Assembly: GCA_944390955.1 (NCBI GenBank)
Contig: CALXRY010000174.1
Coordinates: forward strand, 1-53,753
DNA length: 53,753 nt
Reading direction: 5' to 3'
From: an uncultured Clostridia bacterium
GTDB lineage: Bacteria > Bacillota > Clostridia > UBA1381
The position numbers were made by a program, and so were the translations under genes. Shown piece by piece: positions 7,554 through 16,696 of this stretch. A model generated the notes under the pieces. It did not search any database. It saw nothing but the letters and a program-made list of their open reading frames with translations, and was not told the origin of the DNA. How positions within the stretch are numbered: the first letter of the stretch is position 1; every line of letters begins with the position of its first letter.

Positions 7554-10512
7554 AGTTCTCTTCTCTTATAAACTGTATATTCCTGATCTTCATATCAGCA
7601 AAGTTCGATGCACCGAAGCTTATCTCCATTTCGTGATTTCCGCTTGTCAGCGTCATTTCTCCGACCTTAAGAGTTTTAAATTCTCCGTTCGTTCCGCACA
7701 TGGAAGCAGCTATCGAATTATCCTCCGCCTTTGCAAACAGCGCCATCTGCGCAAGCTCTGATTCATCTGAGGATGCATAAATATAAAGCGTATATTTTCC
7801 GTTCTGCTTAACTATAAGATCACACCTCACGGCTGTACCTGCCTTACCATCTATATCACACATCAGCGTACAGTTATTGCTTACGAAAAAGTCACCGAGC
7901 TCGCCTGTGCTTCCGGTTTCCTCTGCCGCGGCTTCTCTGCCCTTTATCACACGATAAATTGTTGATCCGCCGTCTTTTTTGACAATGATCTCGACGGTAT
8001 CTCCTATACGACGCATATCGTAACTGCCGCTGCATACGCATTCGGTATTTTCTATATCCTCAGCATAATAATCTGTAACATACGGGTCAAATCCCTCTAC
8101 CGACTCACCGTTTATCGTTATACCTTGGAGCGCCGCAATATCCGGCAGCCGCTCCTCCGCAGATATTTCGCTCACGCCCACACTCCTTAAAAATGCAGGT
8201 AACTTCATGATAAAGCCGCAGATATTTTCAGCACACCGCTGCAGCTCACCGACAGTCAGTCCGCCGTTTTCAAGTTCGTCCATTATATCGTCAAGGCTGT
8301 TGTCACCGGCGGTGAAATTATCGGTGCACATATGGACATCATTCTGAGCTCTTACCATTGCCGCCTTATGCCTTATCGAAGGTTCGCCTCCGGTTTCCTT
8401 GTTCATCGTCGCCCACCAGTCGGTCATCACCATTCCGTCAAAGCCCCATTCTCCGCGCAGGAGAGTCGTTGTAAGATCGTAATTTGACGCACTCCACCTG
8501 CCGTTTATAGGGTTGTACGACGTCATAACGGAGCGCGGTTTTGCTGTTTTTACGGCGATCTCAAAGCCCTTTAAATATATCTCCCTGAGCGCCCTTTCCG
8601 AGACTACCGCCTCAACCATATTACGCTCGTATTCCTGATTGTTGCAGGCAAAATGCTTGATCACGGCCGAGCAGTTGCCCGCCTGAATACCCTTTATAAC
8701 GGCTGCCGCCATCTTTCCAGTAAGCACGGGATCTTCTGAAAAATACTCAAAATTCCGTCCGCACAGAGGATTCCTGTGAATATTCATTCCCGGACCGAGC
8801 TGTGCGTCTATCTTATTCATGGAAAGCTCTATGCTCTCCATTCTATACATTTCCTCAACAATATCCGTATTCCATGTACATGCCTGAAGCGTTCCGCACG
8901 GAAGGTTTGTCGCTGCCTCGTTACAGTCCATTCGTATCCCTGAGGGGCCGTCCGCCGTGCTGCATGACGGTATCCCGTATGCGATAAGACTGTCCGTTAC
9001 ACCTCCGAAGCAGGATGCTGTTCCCGGGGTAACTCTCGGGCTGAGCATTCCTTCTCCCCTAACGATCGCCGCAAGCTCATCCTTTGAAAGCTGCGCGATA
9101 AAGTCCTTAAGCCCGGCGTTTCCATTATATACGTCCATGAGCTTTATGCCCTTGTCACCTATTATTTCATAACTTTCTGGCAGATTTTCCTTAATGCGCT
9201 GCTCCATGCTCTCCTGCCGAAGCGGTGTCTTCTCGTACACCGGCTTCAAAACGCCGCATTCATCCTTGCGTATCAGCCTTGCAAATTCCGCCACGGGAGC
9301 CATGGCCTGGTTGCACCTTTTTACGACCAGCTGTTCGCTCTGATGATATATACACGCTATAACTGTGTCACGGATATTTCTTCCGACATGTATCTCATAA
9401 TCTCCTTTTTCAAGAACATAGCAGAATCTCTCACCCGTAACTCCGCTATCATCATACGCCGCCATATCGTCTATGTCAAAGGACAGAGTAAGTATCTCAT
9501 GCTCTCCGGCTTCAAGTTCGCGTGTTTTCCCGAAAGCTATCAGTTCTCTTGCCGGACGTCCGAGCTTTCCGCTCGGCGGCGCAAAATAAACCTGAATAAC
9601 GCCTTTTCCGCTTCTTTCCCCGGTATTTTTCACCTTTACCGTGACAGAGATATTTTTATCGCCGGTCTTCGCTTCCTTAACGGCTATGGCAAACCTTGTA
9701 TATGATAGGCCAAAGCCAAACGGATACAGCACCTTTTCCCTTGCGAACGTCTCAAAATATCTGTAACCAACGTAAATATCCTCTTTATAAAATACTCTGC
9801 GCGCATCTCCGAAGCCCGCGGCTGACGGATAGTCCTCGTAATTATACGCTATCGTATCGGCAAGTCTTCCCGACGGCGATACATCGCCGCTCAGAATGTC
9901 TGCCACGGCCTTTCCGCCGTACTGACCGCCCTGCCATACAAAGGCCGCGGCGCTTATATTATACTCCTCAAGCCATTTCAGGTCTATTATATTTCCGCAG
10001 TTTATTATGACTGCCGTCTTGTCAAAGTATTTTACTATCAGCTCTATAAGCGAGCGCTCTTTACGCGTAAGCAGCCAGCTGCCCTCAATATTCTGATTGT
10101 CATAAGATTCGCCGCTTACCCTGCCGAGCACGATGACGGCGTTTTCCGAAAACTCCCGGGCGCGCCTTACCGTTTCCTCGTCAAGCTCTATCTCCCTATC
10201 GGAAAAATCGGCTTCAAATGTATTTGAATAATCCGCCGGATTTTCCTTTACGAGCCTTTCATATTGAGCGGCCAGCTCCTCGTTTATCTCTATATGCGGA
10301 TTTTCGCGCAGCCCGTCGATTATATTCACAACGCGCCGTACGTTTACCGCACCGCCGGAGCCTGTTCCGCTCTTGTAATAATTTATCTGCGTCCGTCCGA
10401 ATATATTCACCTTCCGGTCACGAAGCGGAAGCATATCTCCGTCGTTTTTCAAAAGCACCGTTCCCTCGGCGCTGACTCTTCTTGAAAAGTCCGCCAGTCC
10501 TGCTATGTCCAT
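7552..10512 (-). CDS. Glycoside hydrolase family 3 with reversed domain order
   Basis: 986-residue beta-glycosidase without signal peptide, so intracellular, likely acting on imported oligosaccharides. The usual C-terminal sandwich domain comes first (residues 1-270, SAEGTVLLKNDG), then a fibronectin-III-like domain (290-380), then the catalytic TIM barrel (460-760, with TADGPSGIR, KHFACNNQE and the nucleophile segment VMTDWW, Asp698), and finally a CBM6/35-like beta domain (about 870-986). Reversed GH3 enzymes are known from rumen Butyrivibrio and Ruminococcus. The substrate (beta-glucoside or beta-xyloside) cannot be told from sequence alone. Ribosome binding site GAGGAGG, 10 bases before ATG. 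Own promoter at 10563-10591. Convergent with the deacetylase to its left. Confidence 0.93.
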   Translation of the reverse strand: MDIAGLADFSRRVSAEGTVLLKNDGDMLPLRDRKVNIFGRTQINYYKSGTGSGGAVNVRRVVNIIDGLRENPHIEINEELAAQYERLVKENPADYSNTFEADFSDREIELDEETVRRAREFSENAVIVLGRVSGESYDNQNIEGSWLLTRKERSLIELIVKYFDKTAVIINCGNIIDLKWLEEYNISAAAFVWQGGQYGGKAVADILSGDVSPSGRLADTIAYNYEDYPSAAGFGDARRVFYKEDIYVGYRYFETFAREKVLYPFGFGLSYTRFAIAVKEAKTGDKNISVTVKVKNTGERSGKGVIQVYFAPPSGKLGRPARELIAFGKTRELEAGEHEILTLSFDIDDMAAYDDSGVTGERFCYVLEKGDYEIHVGRNIRDTVIACIYHQSEQLVVKRCNQAMAPVAEFARLIRKDECGVLKPVYEKTPLRQESMEQRIKENLPESYEIIGDKGIKLMDVYNGNAGLKDFIAQLSKDELAAIVRGEGMLSPRVTPGTASCFGGVTDSLIAYGIPSCSTADGPSGIRMDCNEAATNLPCGTLQACTWNTDIVEEMYRMESIELSMNKIDAQLGPGMNIHRNPLCGRNFEYFSEDPVLTGKMAAAVIKGIQAGNCSAVIKHFACNNQEYERNMVEAVVSERALREIYLKGFEIAVKTAKPRSVMTSYNPINGRWSASNYDLTTTLLRGEWGFDGMVMTDWWATMNKETGGEPSIRHKAAMVRAQNDVHMCTDNFTAGDNSLDDIMDELENGGLTVGELQRCAENICGFIMKLPAFLRSVGVSEISAEERLPDIAALQGITINGESVEGFDPYVTDYYAEDIENTECVCSGSYDMRRIGDTVEIIVKKDGGSTIYRVIKGREAAAEETGSTGELGDFFVSNNCTLMCDIDGKAGTAVRCDLIVKQNGKYTLYIYASSDESELAQMALFAKAEDNSIAASMCGTNGEFKTLKVGEMTLTSGNHEMEISFGASNFADMKIRNIQFIREEN

Positions 10513-10562
10513 TTACTGCAATCCTCCTCTGCAAAAGATGTTCCGGTATTCCCGTCACTGCA

Positions 10563-10591
10563 ATCATACCAAAAACATCTCAAAAAATCAA
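10563..10591 (-). promoter_or_regulatory. Sigma-A promoter of GH3 gene
   Basis: On the minus strand TTGATT (10586-10591), 17-bp spacer, TATGAT (10563-10568). The same hexamers occur in the promoter of the upstream deacetylase gene, but the bipartite element found there is absent here. Confidence 0.65.
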
Positions 10592-10635
10592 CCCTTATAT
10601 TAAATTTTACATAGTTCTCACATACACCGAAAGGA

Positions 10636-10657
10636 GCCGCCGCTAAAACGCGGCAGC
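10636..10657 (-). terminator. Hairpin after the large deacetylase gene
   Basis: GCCGCCGC / GCGGCAGC arms (one mismatch) with a 6-base loop lie 18 bases past the deacetylase stop on the minus strand. The following sequence has few T, so termination may be incomplete and some transcripts could run on into GH3. Confidence 0.4.
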
Positions 10658-10674
10658 CCCATTTCCTAATCTGC

Positions 10675-13600
10675 TTATCTGCTTACGGCAGGGCTCAGTG
10701 AATCCATCGTTTCCGCCGAATCCCAAAGCATGCATTTTACTGTGATGCTCTCCGCTTCATCGGTGCCTACCGGCACGCTTATGCGCTCAAATGCCGGCTC
10801 GCCGCCTTCGGGGAGTGTAACGTTTCTTATCTCGCAGCTCTTCAATACTCCGTCTGAATATACTGCAAACAGCATATCCGCATCGGTGCCGCCAAGGCCC
10901 GGATCAAGCGTTGAAAGTCTTACGCTTATATCCGCATTATTTCCGGCAGCCTCGCCTACGCTGTCTACTCTGCCGACTACTGTGCCCTCGCTGTCTGCCG
11001 ACAGGATATTGACATTGGACATAACCGCCTCTGTCAAATCTGTCGAATATGTCGCCCTAACATCGGCTATCTGTGCCATATGGTATGCCGTAGCGCCGTC
11101 CTGCTCGGAATATACCGGGAACTCTATCTTTATATATTCGGTCCCTTCGGGCAGGCTGTCGAGCGTCAGCTGTATCGGATAATAGCCTCTGTCTATCATC
11201 TCCGACCACTCGCCCTGAGTATCGTCGGCCACCTTTGTAAATACCTTATCGGATGATGCTGCATATACCGTAAACGGATTTGCACATGCGCCCTCGTTTC
11301 TGTAAAGCTGCAGCGAAAGCGATGTAAATTCCCCGTAAGGTGCACGGTATATTACGTATGATGTGCTGTCGGCCGTATCCGCCGCCGTTCTTGCAAAGCC
11401 TATATTGCTGTCGCCGCCTACGCCCGAAAGTATGCTGAGATTGCCGCCAAATTCATATACGTATCTGTAGTCGTTGGCCTCGTCCTCCAATACTCCATTG
11501 AGCAGATCTTCTGTTGTGAAATCAACAGCTGCATCTGCGGCAGCCGTACCTGCGGCATCCTGTGCTCCGCTTACCGTCAGCGTATAATCGGTACCGGAAG
11601 CAAGAGGCTCGGTAAAGCTTACCGTATACGCCTTTGCGTTTGTCTGAGGCGAAACAGCGAATCCGCCGTCAAAGCCTATTGCGTCCGCAACAGAAGCCGC
11701 ATCCATAACTCTGTTGAATACAAGCTTCACGCTGTCGCCGTTAAAGCTGCTTGCCGTAAGCTCCGGCTCCATCGGCAGCTCGTCGAATACGAGCACCGAT
11801 CTTTGAGCGTCCATTGCAAGCTCAACATTACCTATAAGAACTTCATTTACGCTGTCACTTGCATTTACAATAAAGTCCTCGGGGAACGATACCTTTATAA
11901 ACTTCGTCCCCTCGGGAAGCCCAGATTGATCTTTATAATCAACTCTGTACAGCCACCAGTCGTTTCTGTCTCCAACCTGATTATAATCCATAACGACCTC
12001 TGTATACTCTGCTCCGTCCGGCGAAGCATACACCTTTATCGGTGAGAATCTTGCGGTATCGCTCGTTGAACGCGAATACGTTCTCAGGTTCACGCCCGTA
12101 AAATACGATGTACCTGCCGAATATATAAGCGAATGTACTCTGCCGTCCGCCATATCATATCTTGCATATGCCGTATCGTTTTCACCTGTATTAGTATCGA
12201 CTATGCTTGCCTGACCGATACCGTTCTCACGGCTTGTAAACACTACCTCGCTGCCGTTGGGATCTGCTGTACACGGATCAACAAGAACGCCGTCCTCGCT
12301 TGTTGTACGTGCCGTTATATACTTAGTCTCGCCGGCAGGTATCTCGACGCCTTTGCCGCTTGCGTTTACCCATACGGTCATATCCGAAGGATTGTATACA
12401 GTCGTTATATTGCTCTCGTCCGTACTTATAACAAGCTCATCGATCGCCATAAGATATTTTGCTATCTCGATATTTGAAGCGTAGTATATATCGTCTCTGT
12501 TGCCTACCAACTCATAGACGGCCTGCGTTGCAGCCTTGTTGTCGTCGTTCAGCTGATAGCCGTGACCCCATACCTCCATAAGCTTCATTTCCGAAGGCGA
12601 CATCGAAACGAACGTCTGCGCGTCACTCTGGAATTCGCCTATATTATACTGGAAGCATGTCGGGTTCCAGTTATAGAGATCATCCGGTATCTCAAAGTTT
12701 CTTGAGGAATATGTGCTTCTTCCGTAGAGTATACCGTTATCCTTAAGGATCTCCTTTTCCTCTTCGTTTGCGCTCTCGCCGTTAGGATATGCAATACCCT
12801 CTATCGCACCCTCCGTTATAGCCGGAAGCGCCTCGATATCGGCCTGTACGGCGTCCTCAAAGAAATCGGGAGTATACTCCGAATATTTTGTATGATATGC
12901 GGTGTGAGCGGCTACCTCAAAGCCCGTATATAATTCCTTGAATGCCGCGGCGTCTGTGTTATAGTCGTTAAACAGTCCCGAAGGCATATTGAACGTACCC
13001 TTTATGCCGTTTGCGTTGAATACGTCAACGAGCCACTGCTCATTTTCATAGTTCAGATATCCGTCGTCAAAGCTTGCCGTGAACGCCTTGAGCTTGCCCT
13101 CGGGCCATGCCTTTACAACGTCTGCCGATACGGGATTTTCCGGCAGAACGACCTCGGAGCCGTCATGCGATATTCTGACGCTGCCCTTGTCGGGAACGGT
13201 CTCCACAAACAAATATCCGTCCTTCATCGAAGTCGTAAGTTCCTCATCGTTCTGAACGGCCGTAACGCCCGTCCAGTCCTCGGGGATATTGACCATTATC
13301 GTCAGAGGATAATCAAATTCCTCGTCGCTCATGCTGTCCGTCAGATCGTATACTATCTCATTATCGTCAGCTGTTACAACATTCAGCACCGCGCTGTCGC
13401 GCTCCTGACCGTACTTTGCAATATCAAGGAAATCGTCCGTCCATAATTCATCTCCGGCCTCCTGCAGATATCCAAATGTATCGTCAAATATCATGATATT
13501 TGTCGCCTGCTGACCGGGATATGACGGGTTGTTTGACGACGGCGCCTCCGCAAGCGAATGAACGAGCAGTATCGCCCAGCCGCCTATATTTGCGGTTCCG

Positions 13601-15675
13601 TTATATGTATAATTTTCATCATACAGGGATTTTATAACCCCCTCTATCGCAATATCGCTCGTGCCGTAGGTCGTTGCATTCCATGTATGTATGCTGAAGC
13701 CTCCGAGAGCCATATAATCCGTTGCGAACTGATTACTGTTTACATTCCTTGTCGGCATATTTATGCCTGAGCCTGTACCGCCTCTTGCGGCAATATAATA
13801 CAGCGAGGCATACGCCTTTTCATCAAACGGAACGCCTCTTACGCTCTCGTCTTCATAGTTTACATTGTCGCTGTACGGCTGAAGTCCGTACGGATACGCC
13901 AATATTCTTGCGCCTATCGTGCGCACCGGCTGATAATACTCCTCTATCAGCTGACCTGTCGTAAGGAATTTCTGCTGATGGTCGCTGTGGTGTGTTCTTG
14001 TATGCGACTGTATATCCATTCCAGCATCTACAAGCGGCTGGAACATGTTCTTAAAGCCATCTGTCGCAGCCTCATTGGTCCACGGGAAAAATGTTATATT
14101 ATAGCCGTATTCATTTTTATAATTTATCCAATCCTGAAAGCTCTGATAATATATATTTCCGTCATCCGTTGTAATCGTAACGGCTCCCGTTGCGTTGTCT
14201 TTCCAGAGCGCTACCTTTGCTACCTCTTCCTCCGTCGGATATTCAAGCGCCTCTGCTATATCTCTGTCCGGCACCTCCTCCGGCTTAAGATTAAGCTTTT
14301 GGTCGTCTGCCCGCTCTTCGGTGACCGTTACGTCTATTGTTGATCTTACACCGCTTCCGTCAGTAGCCTCAACCGTAACAGTTGCATGTCCCGGAGCAAC
14401 GGGGATCACATTTCCGTTCTGCTCGACTGTTACAACGGAATCGTTGCTGCTGCTCCAGCTGAGTGTCTGGTTTGCCGCATTTTCGGGGAATACCGTTGCC
14501 GCAACAACGCAATCAAGTCCGAGCTCCGAAAGATTCTCCGGAAGATTGAGGATCGTAGGATCAAGCGATATTCCGTTTACGAGAATATCTGCCTCCTCCG
14601 ATGCGGGAGGCTCACTGTCGTTCGTGCTCAGGTATACCACATTCCCGCATGTATTGTTTATATAATCCCTGACCGCCGTGCTTGCGGAAAGCCTGTAGAC
14701 TGTATCTCCCGCAAAGCCGTCTGCCGGAATGATAACGGCAGACGTTACCCAGCCTGTATTTTCGTCAACTGCCCATTTTTCTTCTCCTGCCGGAACGGCC
14801 GAGGTGATCTCAACTGGCGTTCCCGACGATGTCTCAAGCCTGAAGTTATCAGCTGCTATAAGCGACTTTGCTATCGGGCGCGAGAAATTGACCGTTACGC
14901 TGCCGCTTACGTTCTTGTTTTCGGGAATGGACATCTCAAACTCCGAGACTTGCTCTACTACCACGTCGTCCATATAAACGCCGCCGGTATTTCCACCCTG
15001 GTTTGAATCCATTCTGATCATATTGACAAGATTCTGATCGGTCATGTCAATCGTTGTCGTCATATAAAGCGAATCCACAGGATTTCCATCGTTATCCTGG
15101 AGTCCTTCCTCGCTCTCAAAGAAGAGGCTGAGCGTGCTTTGGGACGGATCAACTACGTCTACATCTATACATATATCATAGTCTATCCATTTTTCGGGCA
15201 CCCATTTGCCTATCCAAGCATAATTCTGCATAATGCGGCAGGAATTATTATTCCCTTCCCTCATGTTGTAGAAATATACTGCCTGATTATACCCGGGTAT
15301 GTTGAATACCATCTGCGAATCGGTAAGATATATCCTTCCGCTTATGACTGTAGGTGTATGCAGATCTATCTGCGGTGTACGGTTAGTTATGTACGAGCCG
15401 GTGGCGCCGCCTTCGGCATTTCCCCAGAAGCCGACCATATTCGTGTCATCGGTCGGATCCTTCACAGCGTAAAAGCCGCCGCTCTGGACCTGCTCCCATA
15501 CTCCGCCGTTGGCAGCGACAGGGATAGCCTGTCCCTCCGTGTATTGTTCAAAATTATCCGCAAAATAATATGCGCCGGAATCTTCGGCATCTGCCATGCT
15601 CGGCATTACAGCCATTGCCGCCGTCAATGACAAAGCGGTAGCCGCGCATACAGCTTTTTTGAATACACTTTTCAT
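10675..15675 (-). CDS. Giant secreted polysaccharide deacetylase with two NodB domains
   Basis: 1666-residue exported protein. After a signal peptide (about residues 1-30) come a LamG-like domain (32-235), an SbsA-type Ig domain, a Big_2 domain (about 365-455), a first NodB domain (Thr-Thr-Asp-Asp-Gly, Asp504/505; Ser-His-Thr-Arg-Thr-His), a second NodB domain (Ser-Phe-Asp-Asp-Gly, Asp870/871; Ala-His-x3-His), then two galactose-binding-like beta domains separated by another SbsA-type Ig domain. Both deacetylase sites keep the metal-binding motifs. The front half is paralogous to the 3463-7506 enzyme. An in-frame ATG at 15684 exists, but GAAGGG directly abuts it and is 9 bases from the ATG at 15675, which also gives the cleaner signal peptide. 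Substrate unknown; host glycans or acetylated plant polysaccharide are plausible. Confidence 0.92.
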   Translation of the reverse strand: MKSVFKKAVCAATALSLTAAMAVMPSMADAEDSGAYYFADNFEQYTEGQAIPVAANGGVWEQVQSGGFYAVKDPTDDTNMVGFWGNAEGGATGSYITNRTPQIDLHTPTVISGRIYLTDSQMVFNIPGYNQAVYFYNMREGNNNSCRIMQNYAWIGKWVPEKWIDYDICIDVDVVDPSQSTLSLFFESEEGLQDNDGNPVDSLYMTTTIDMTDQNLVNMIRMDSNQGGNTGGVYMDDVVVEQVSEFEMSIPENKNVSGSVTVNFSRPIAKSLIAADNFRLETSSGTPVEITSAVPAGEEKWAVDENTGWVTSAVIIPADGFAGDTVYRLSASTAVRDYINNTCGNVVYLSTNDSEPPASEEADILVNGISLDPTILNLPENLSELGLDCVVAATVFPENAANQTLSWSSSNDSVVTVEQNGNVIPVAPGHATVTVEATDGSGVRSTIDVTVTEERADDQKLNLKPEEVPDRDIAEALEYPTEEEVAKVALWKDNATGAVTITTDDGNIYYQSFQDWINYKNEYGYNITFFPWTNEAATDGFKNMFQPLVDAGMDIQSHTRTHHSDHQQKFLTTGQLIEEYYQPVRTIGARILAYPYGLQPYSDNVNYEDESVRGVPFDEKAYASLYYIAARGGTGSGINMPTRNVNSNQFATDYMALGGFSIHTWNATTYGTSDIAIEGVIKSLYDENYTYNGTANIGGWAILLVHSLAEAPSSNNPSYPGQQATNIMIFDDTFGYLQEAGDELWTDDFLDIAKYGQERDSAVLNVVTADDNEIVYDLTDSMSDEEFDYPLTIMVNIPEDWTGVTAVQNDEELTTSMKDGYLFVETVPDKGSVRISHDGSEVVLPENPVSADVVKAWPEGKLKAFTASFDDGYLNYENEQWLVDVFNANGIKGTFNMPSGLFNDYNTDAAAFKELYTGFEVAAHTAYHTKYSEYTPDFFEDAVQADIEALPAITEGAIEGIAYPNGESANEEEKEILKDNGILYGRSTYSSRNFEIPDDLYNWNPTCFQYNIGEFQSDAQTFVSMSPSEMKLMEVWGHGYQLNDDNKAATQAVYELVGNRDDIYYASNIEIAKYLMAIDELVISTDESNITTVYNPSDMTVWVNASGKGVEIPAGETKYITARTTSEDGVLVDPCTADPNGSEVVFTSRENGIGQASIVDTNTGENDTAYARYDMADGRVHSLIYSAGTSYFTGVNLRTYSRSTSDTARFSPIKVYASPDGAEYTEVVMDYNQVGDRNDWWLYRVDYKDQSGLPEGTKFIKVSFPEDFIVNASDSVNEVLIGNVELAMDAQRSVLVFDELPMEPELTASSFNGDSVKLVFNRVMDAASVADAIGFDGGFAVSPQTNAKAYTVSFTEPLASGTDYTLTVSGAQDAAGTAAADAAVDFTTEDLLNGVLEDEANDYRYVYEFGGNLSILSGVGGDSNIGFARTAADTADSTSYVIYRAPYGEFTSLSLQLYRNEGACANPFTVYAASSDKVFTKVADDTQGEWSEMIDRGYYPIQLTLDSLPEGTEYIKIEFPVYSEQDGATAYHMAQIADVRATYSTDLTEAVMSNVNILSADSEGTVVGRVDSVGEAAGNNADISVRLSTLDPGLGGTDADMLFAVYSDGVLKSCEIRNVTLPEGGEPAFERISVPVGTDEAESITVKCMLWDSAETMDSLSPAVSR

Positions 15676-15713
15676 TTTCAACATCCCTTCGTAATAATAT
15701 TTTTGATATTATC

Positions 15714-15742
15714 ATCATATCAAAGATAGCTTTGAAAATCAA
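15714..15742 (-). promoter_or_regulatory. Sigma-A promoter of the two-NodB deacetylase gene
   Basis: On the minus strand TTGATT (15737-15742), 17-bp spacer, TATGAT (15714-15719). Confidence 0.7.
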
Positions 15743-15749
15743 CATACAC

Positions 15750-15771
15750 TGCTTGCACATGGCTGACGTTT
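15750..15771 (-). promoter_or_regulatory. Second copy of the bipartite upstream element
   Basis: Plus strand TGCTTGC (15750-15756), 7 bases, TGACGTTT (15764-15771), starting 7 bases beyond the -35 box. Blocks and gaps are identical to the copy at 1407-1428. From here to the TetR promoter (15772-15941) I see only AT-rich sequence without a recognisable element. Confidence 0.6.
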
Positions 15772-15941
15772 CTTGCCGAACTCAAGCTTTTTGTTCGTTT
15801 TTCACAACTTTTCTCGGTCCAACAGCAAGAATTGTATATGGTTTTCATACAGCTGATCTGGAATTGTAAAGCAAATATCCCTTATCCTTATCATAGCGCA
15901 AAGGCATTATATGATATACGATATTTCTATGGACAAATATC

Positions 15942-15970
15942 TTGACGCATCGCCGCTGCAACGTTATAAT
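15942..15970 (+). promoter_or_regulatory. Sigma-A promoter of the tetR operon
   Basis: TTGACG (15942-15947), 17-bp spacer, TATAAT (15965-15970), about 65 bases upstream of the tetR start codon. Confidence 0.8.
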
Positions 15971-15978
15971 AACTATAC

Positions 15979-15991
15979 TGACACAGTGTCA
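15979..15991. promoter_or_regulatory. Palindromic operator candidate for the TetR regulator
   Basis: TGACAC-A-GTGTCA is a perfect 6-1-6 palindrome lying just past the -10 box, over or right after the start point. This is a usual place for a TetR-family autorepressor to block its own operon. Confidence 0.6.
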
Positions 15992-16034
15992 TTATTGTAC
16001 AGAAAGAAACACTCAAAACAAGGAGGCGAAAAAA

Positions 16035-16661
16035 ATGCCGAAAAGCTCCGGAAAATCGTCAAGCACACGCAGAGAAGAGATAATGGACGCATGTGCGTCA
16101 TTATATGAAACAATGAGCTTCAAGGATATTACCGTTAAGGAGATAAGCAAATTCATATCCACCACCCGCACCTCAATTTACAATTATTTCAGAACCAAGG
16201 AGGAGATATTCCTCGCTGTTTTCAAAAGGGAGTATGAATACTGGATCGAAAACCTGAAAAAGCTTACAGACGAAAACGATAAGATGTCTTCTGACGAATT
16301 TGCTTCTGCACTTGCGTCCTCGCTTGACAAAAGGCCGCTCCTGCTCAAGCTGCTGTCTATGAACATGTACGATATGGAGGAAAACAGCGGAATGCCGAGA
16401 CTGGTAGAGTTTAAAAGAGCATACGGAAATTCGGTGCAGGCAGTCAGAGACTGTCTGAACAAGTTTTTCCCGGATATGACGGAATCGGAAAAGCAGGAGT
16501 TTATGTTGATGTTTTTCCCGTTTATTTACGGCATTTATCCGTATACCTTTACCACAGAAAAGCAGCGTACCGCGATAGAAAGAGCGGGGATAGAATACAC
16601 GCCAATGTCCGTTTATGAAATATCGTATATAGAGATAAAAAAACTTCTCGGCTCACGCTGA
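16035..16661 (+). CDS. TetR/AcrR family transcriptional regulator
   Basis: 208-residue regulator. The N-terminal helix-turn-helix (about residues 15-58, ITVKEISKFISTTRTSIYNYF) is typical of the family and is followed by an all-helical ligand-binding region. It heads a three-gene set with a flavodoxin lipoprotein and an aldo/keto reductase, and likely represses them through the palindrome at 15979-15991 until an inducer, perhaps a reactive carbonyl or quinone, is present (inference from neighbours). AAGGAGG is 8 bases before the ATG chosen here; an earlier in-frame ATG at 15942 lies inside the promoter and is rejected. Confidence 0.9.
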   Translation: MPKSSGKSSSTRREEIMDACASLYETMSFKDITVKEISKFISTTRTSIYNYFRTKEEIFLAVFKREYEYWIENLKKLTDENDKMSSDEFASALASSLDKRPLLLKLLSMNMYDMEENSGMPRLVEFKRAYGNSVQAVRDCLNKFFPDMTESEKQEFMLMFFPFIYGIYPYTFTTEKQRTAIERAGIEYTPMSVYEISYIEIKKLLGSR

Positions 16662-16696
16662 GATCGCATTTAATGTATTTGAAAGGAGATTTTACA

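Noticed and set aside
14386..15006. 206-codon open frame antisense to the large deacetylase
   Set aside because: Composition is typical of a shadow frame and there is no promoter.
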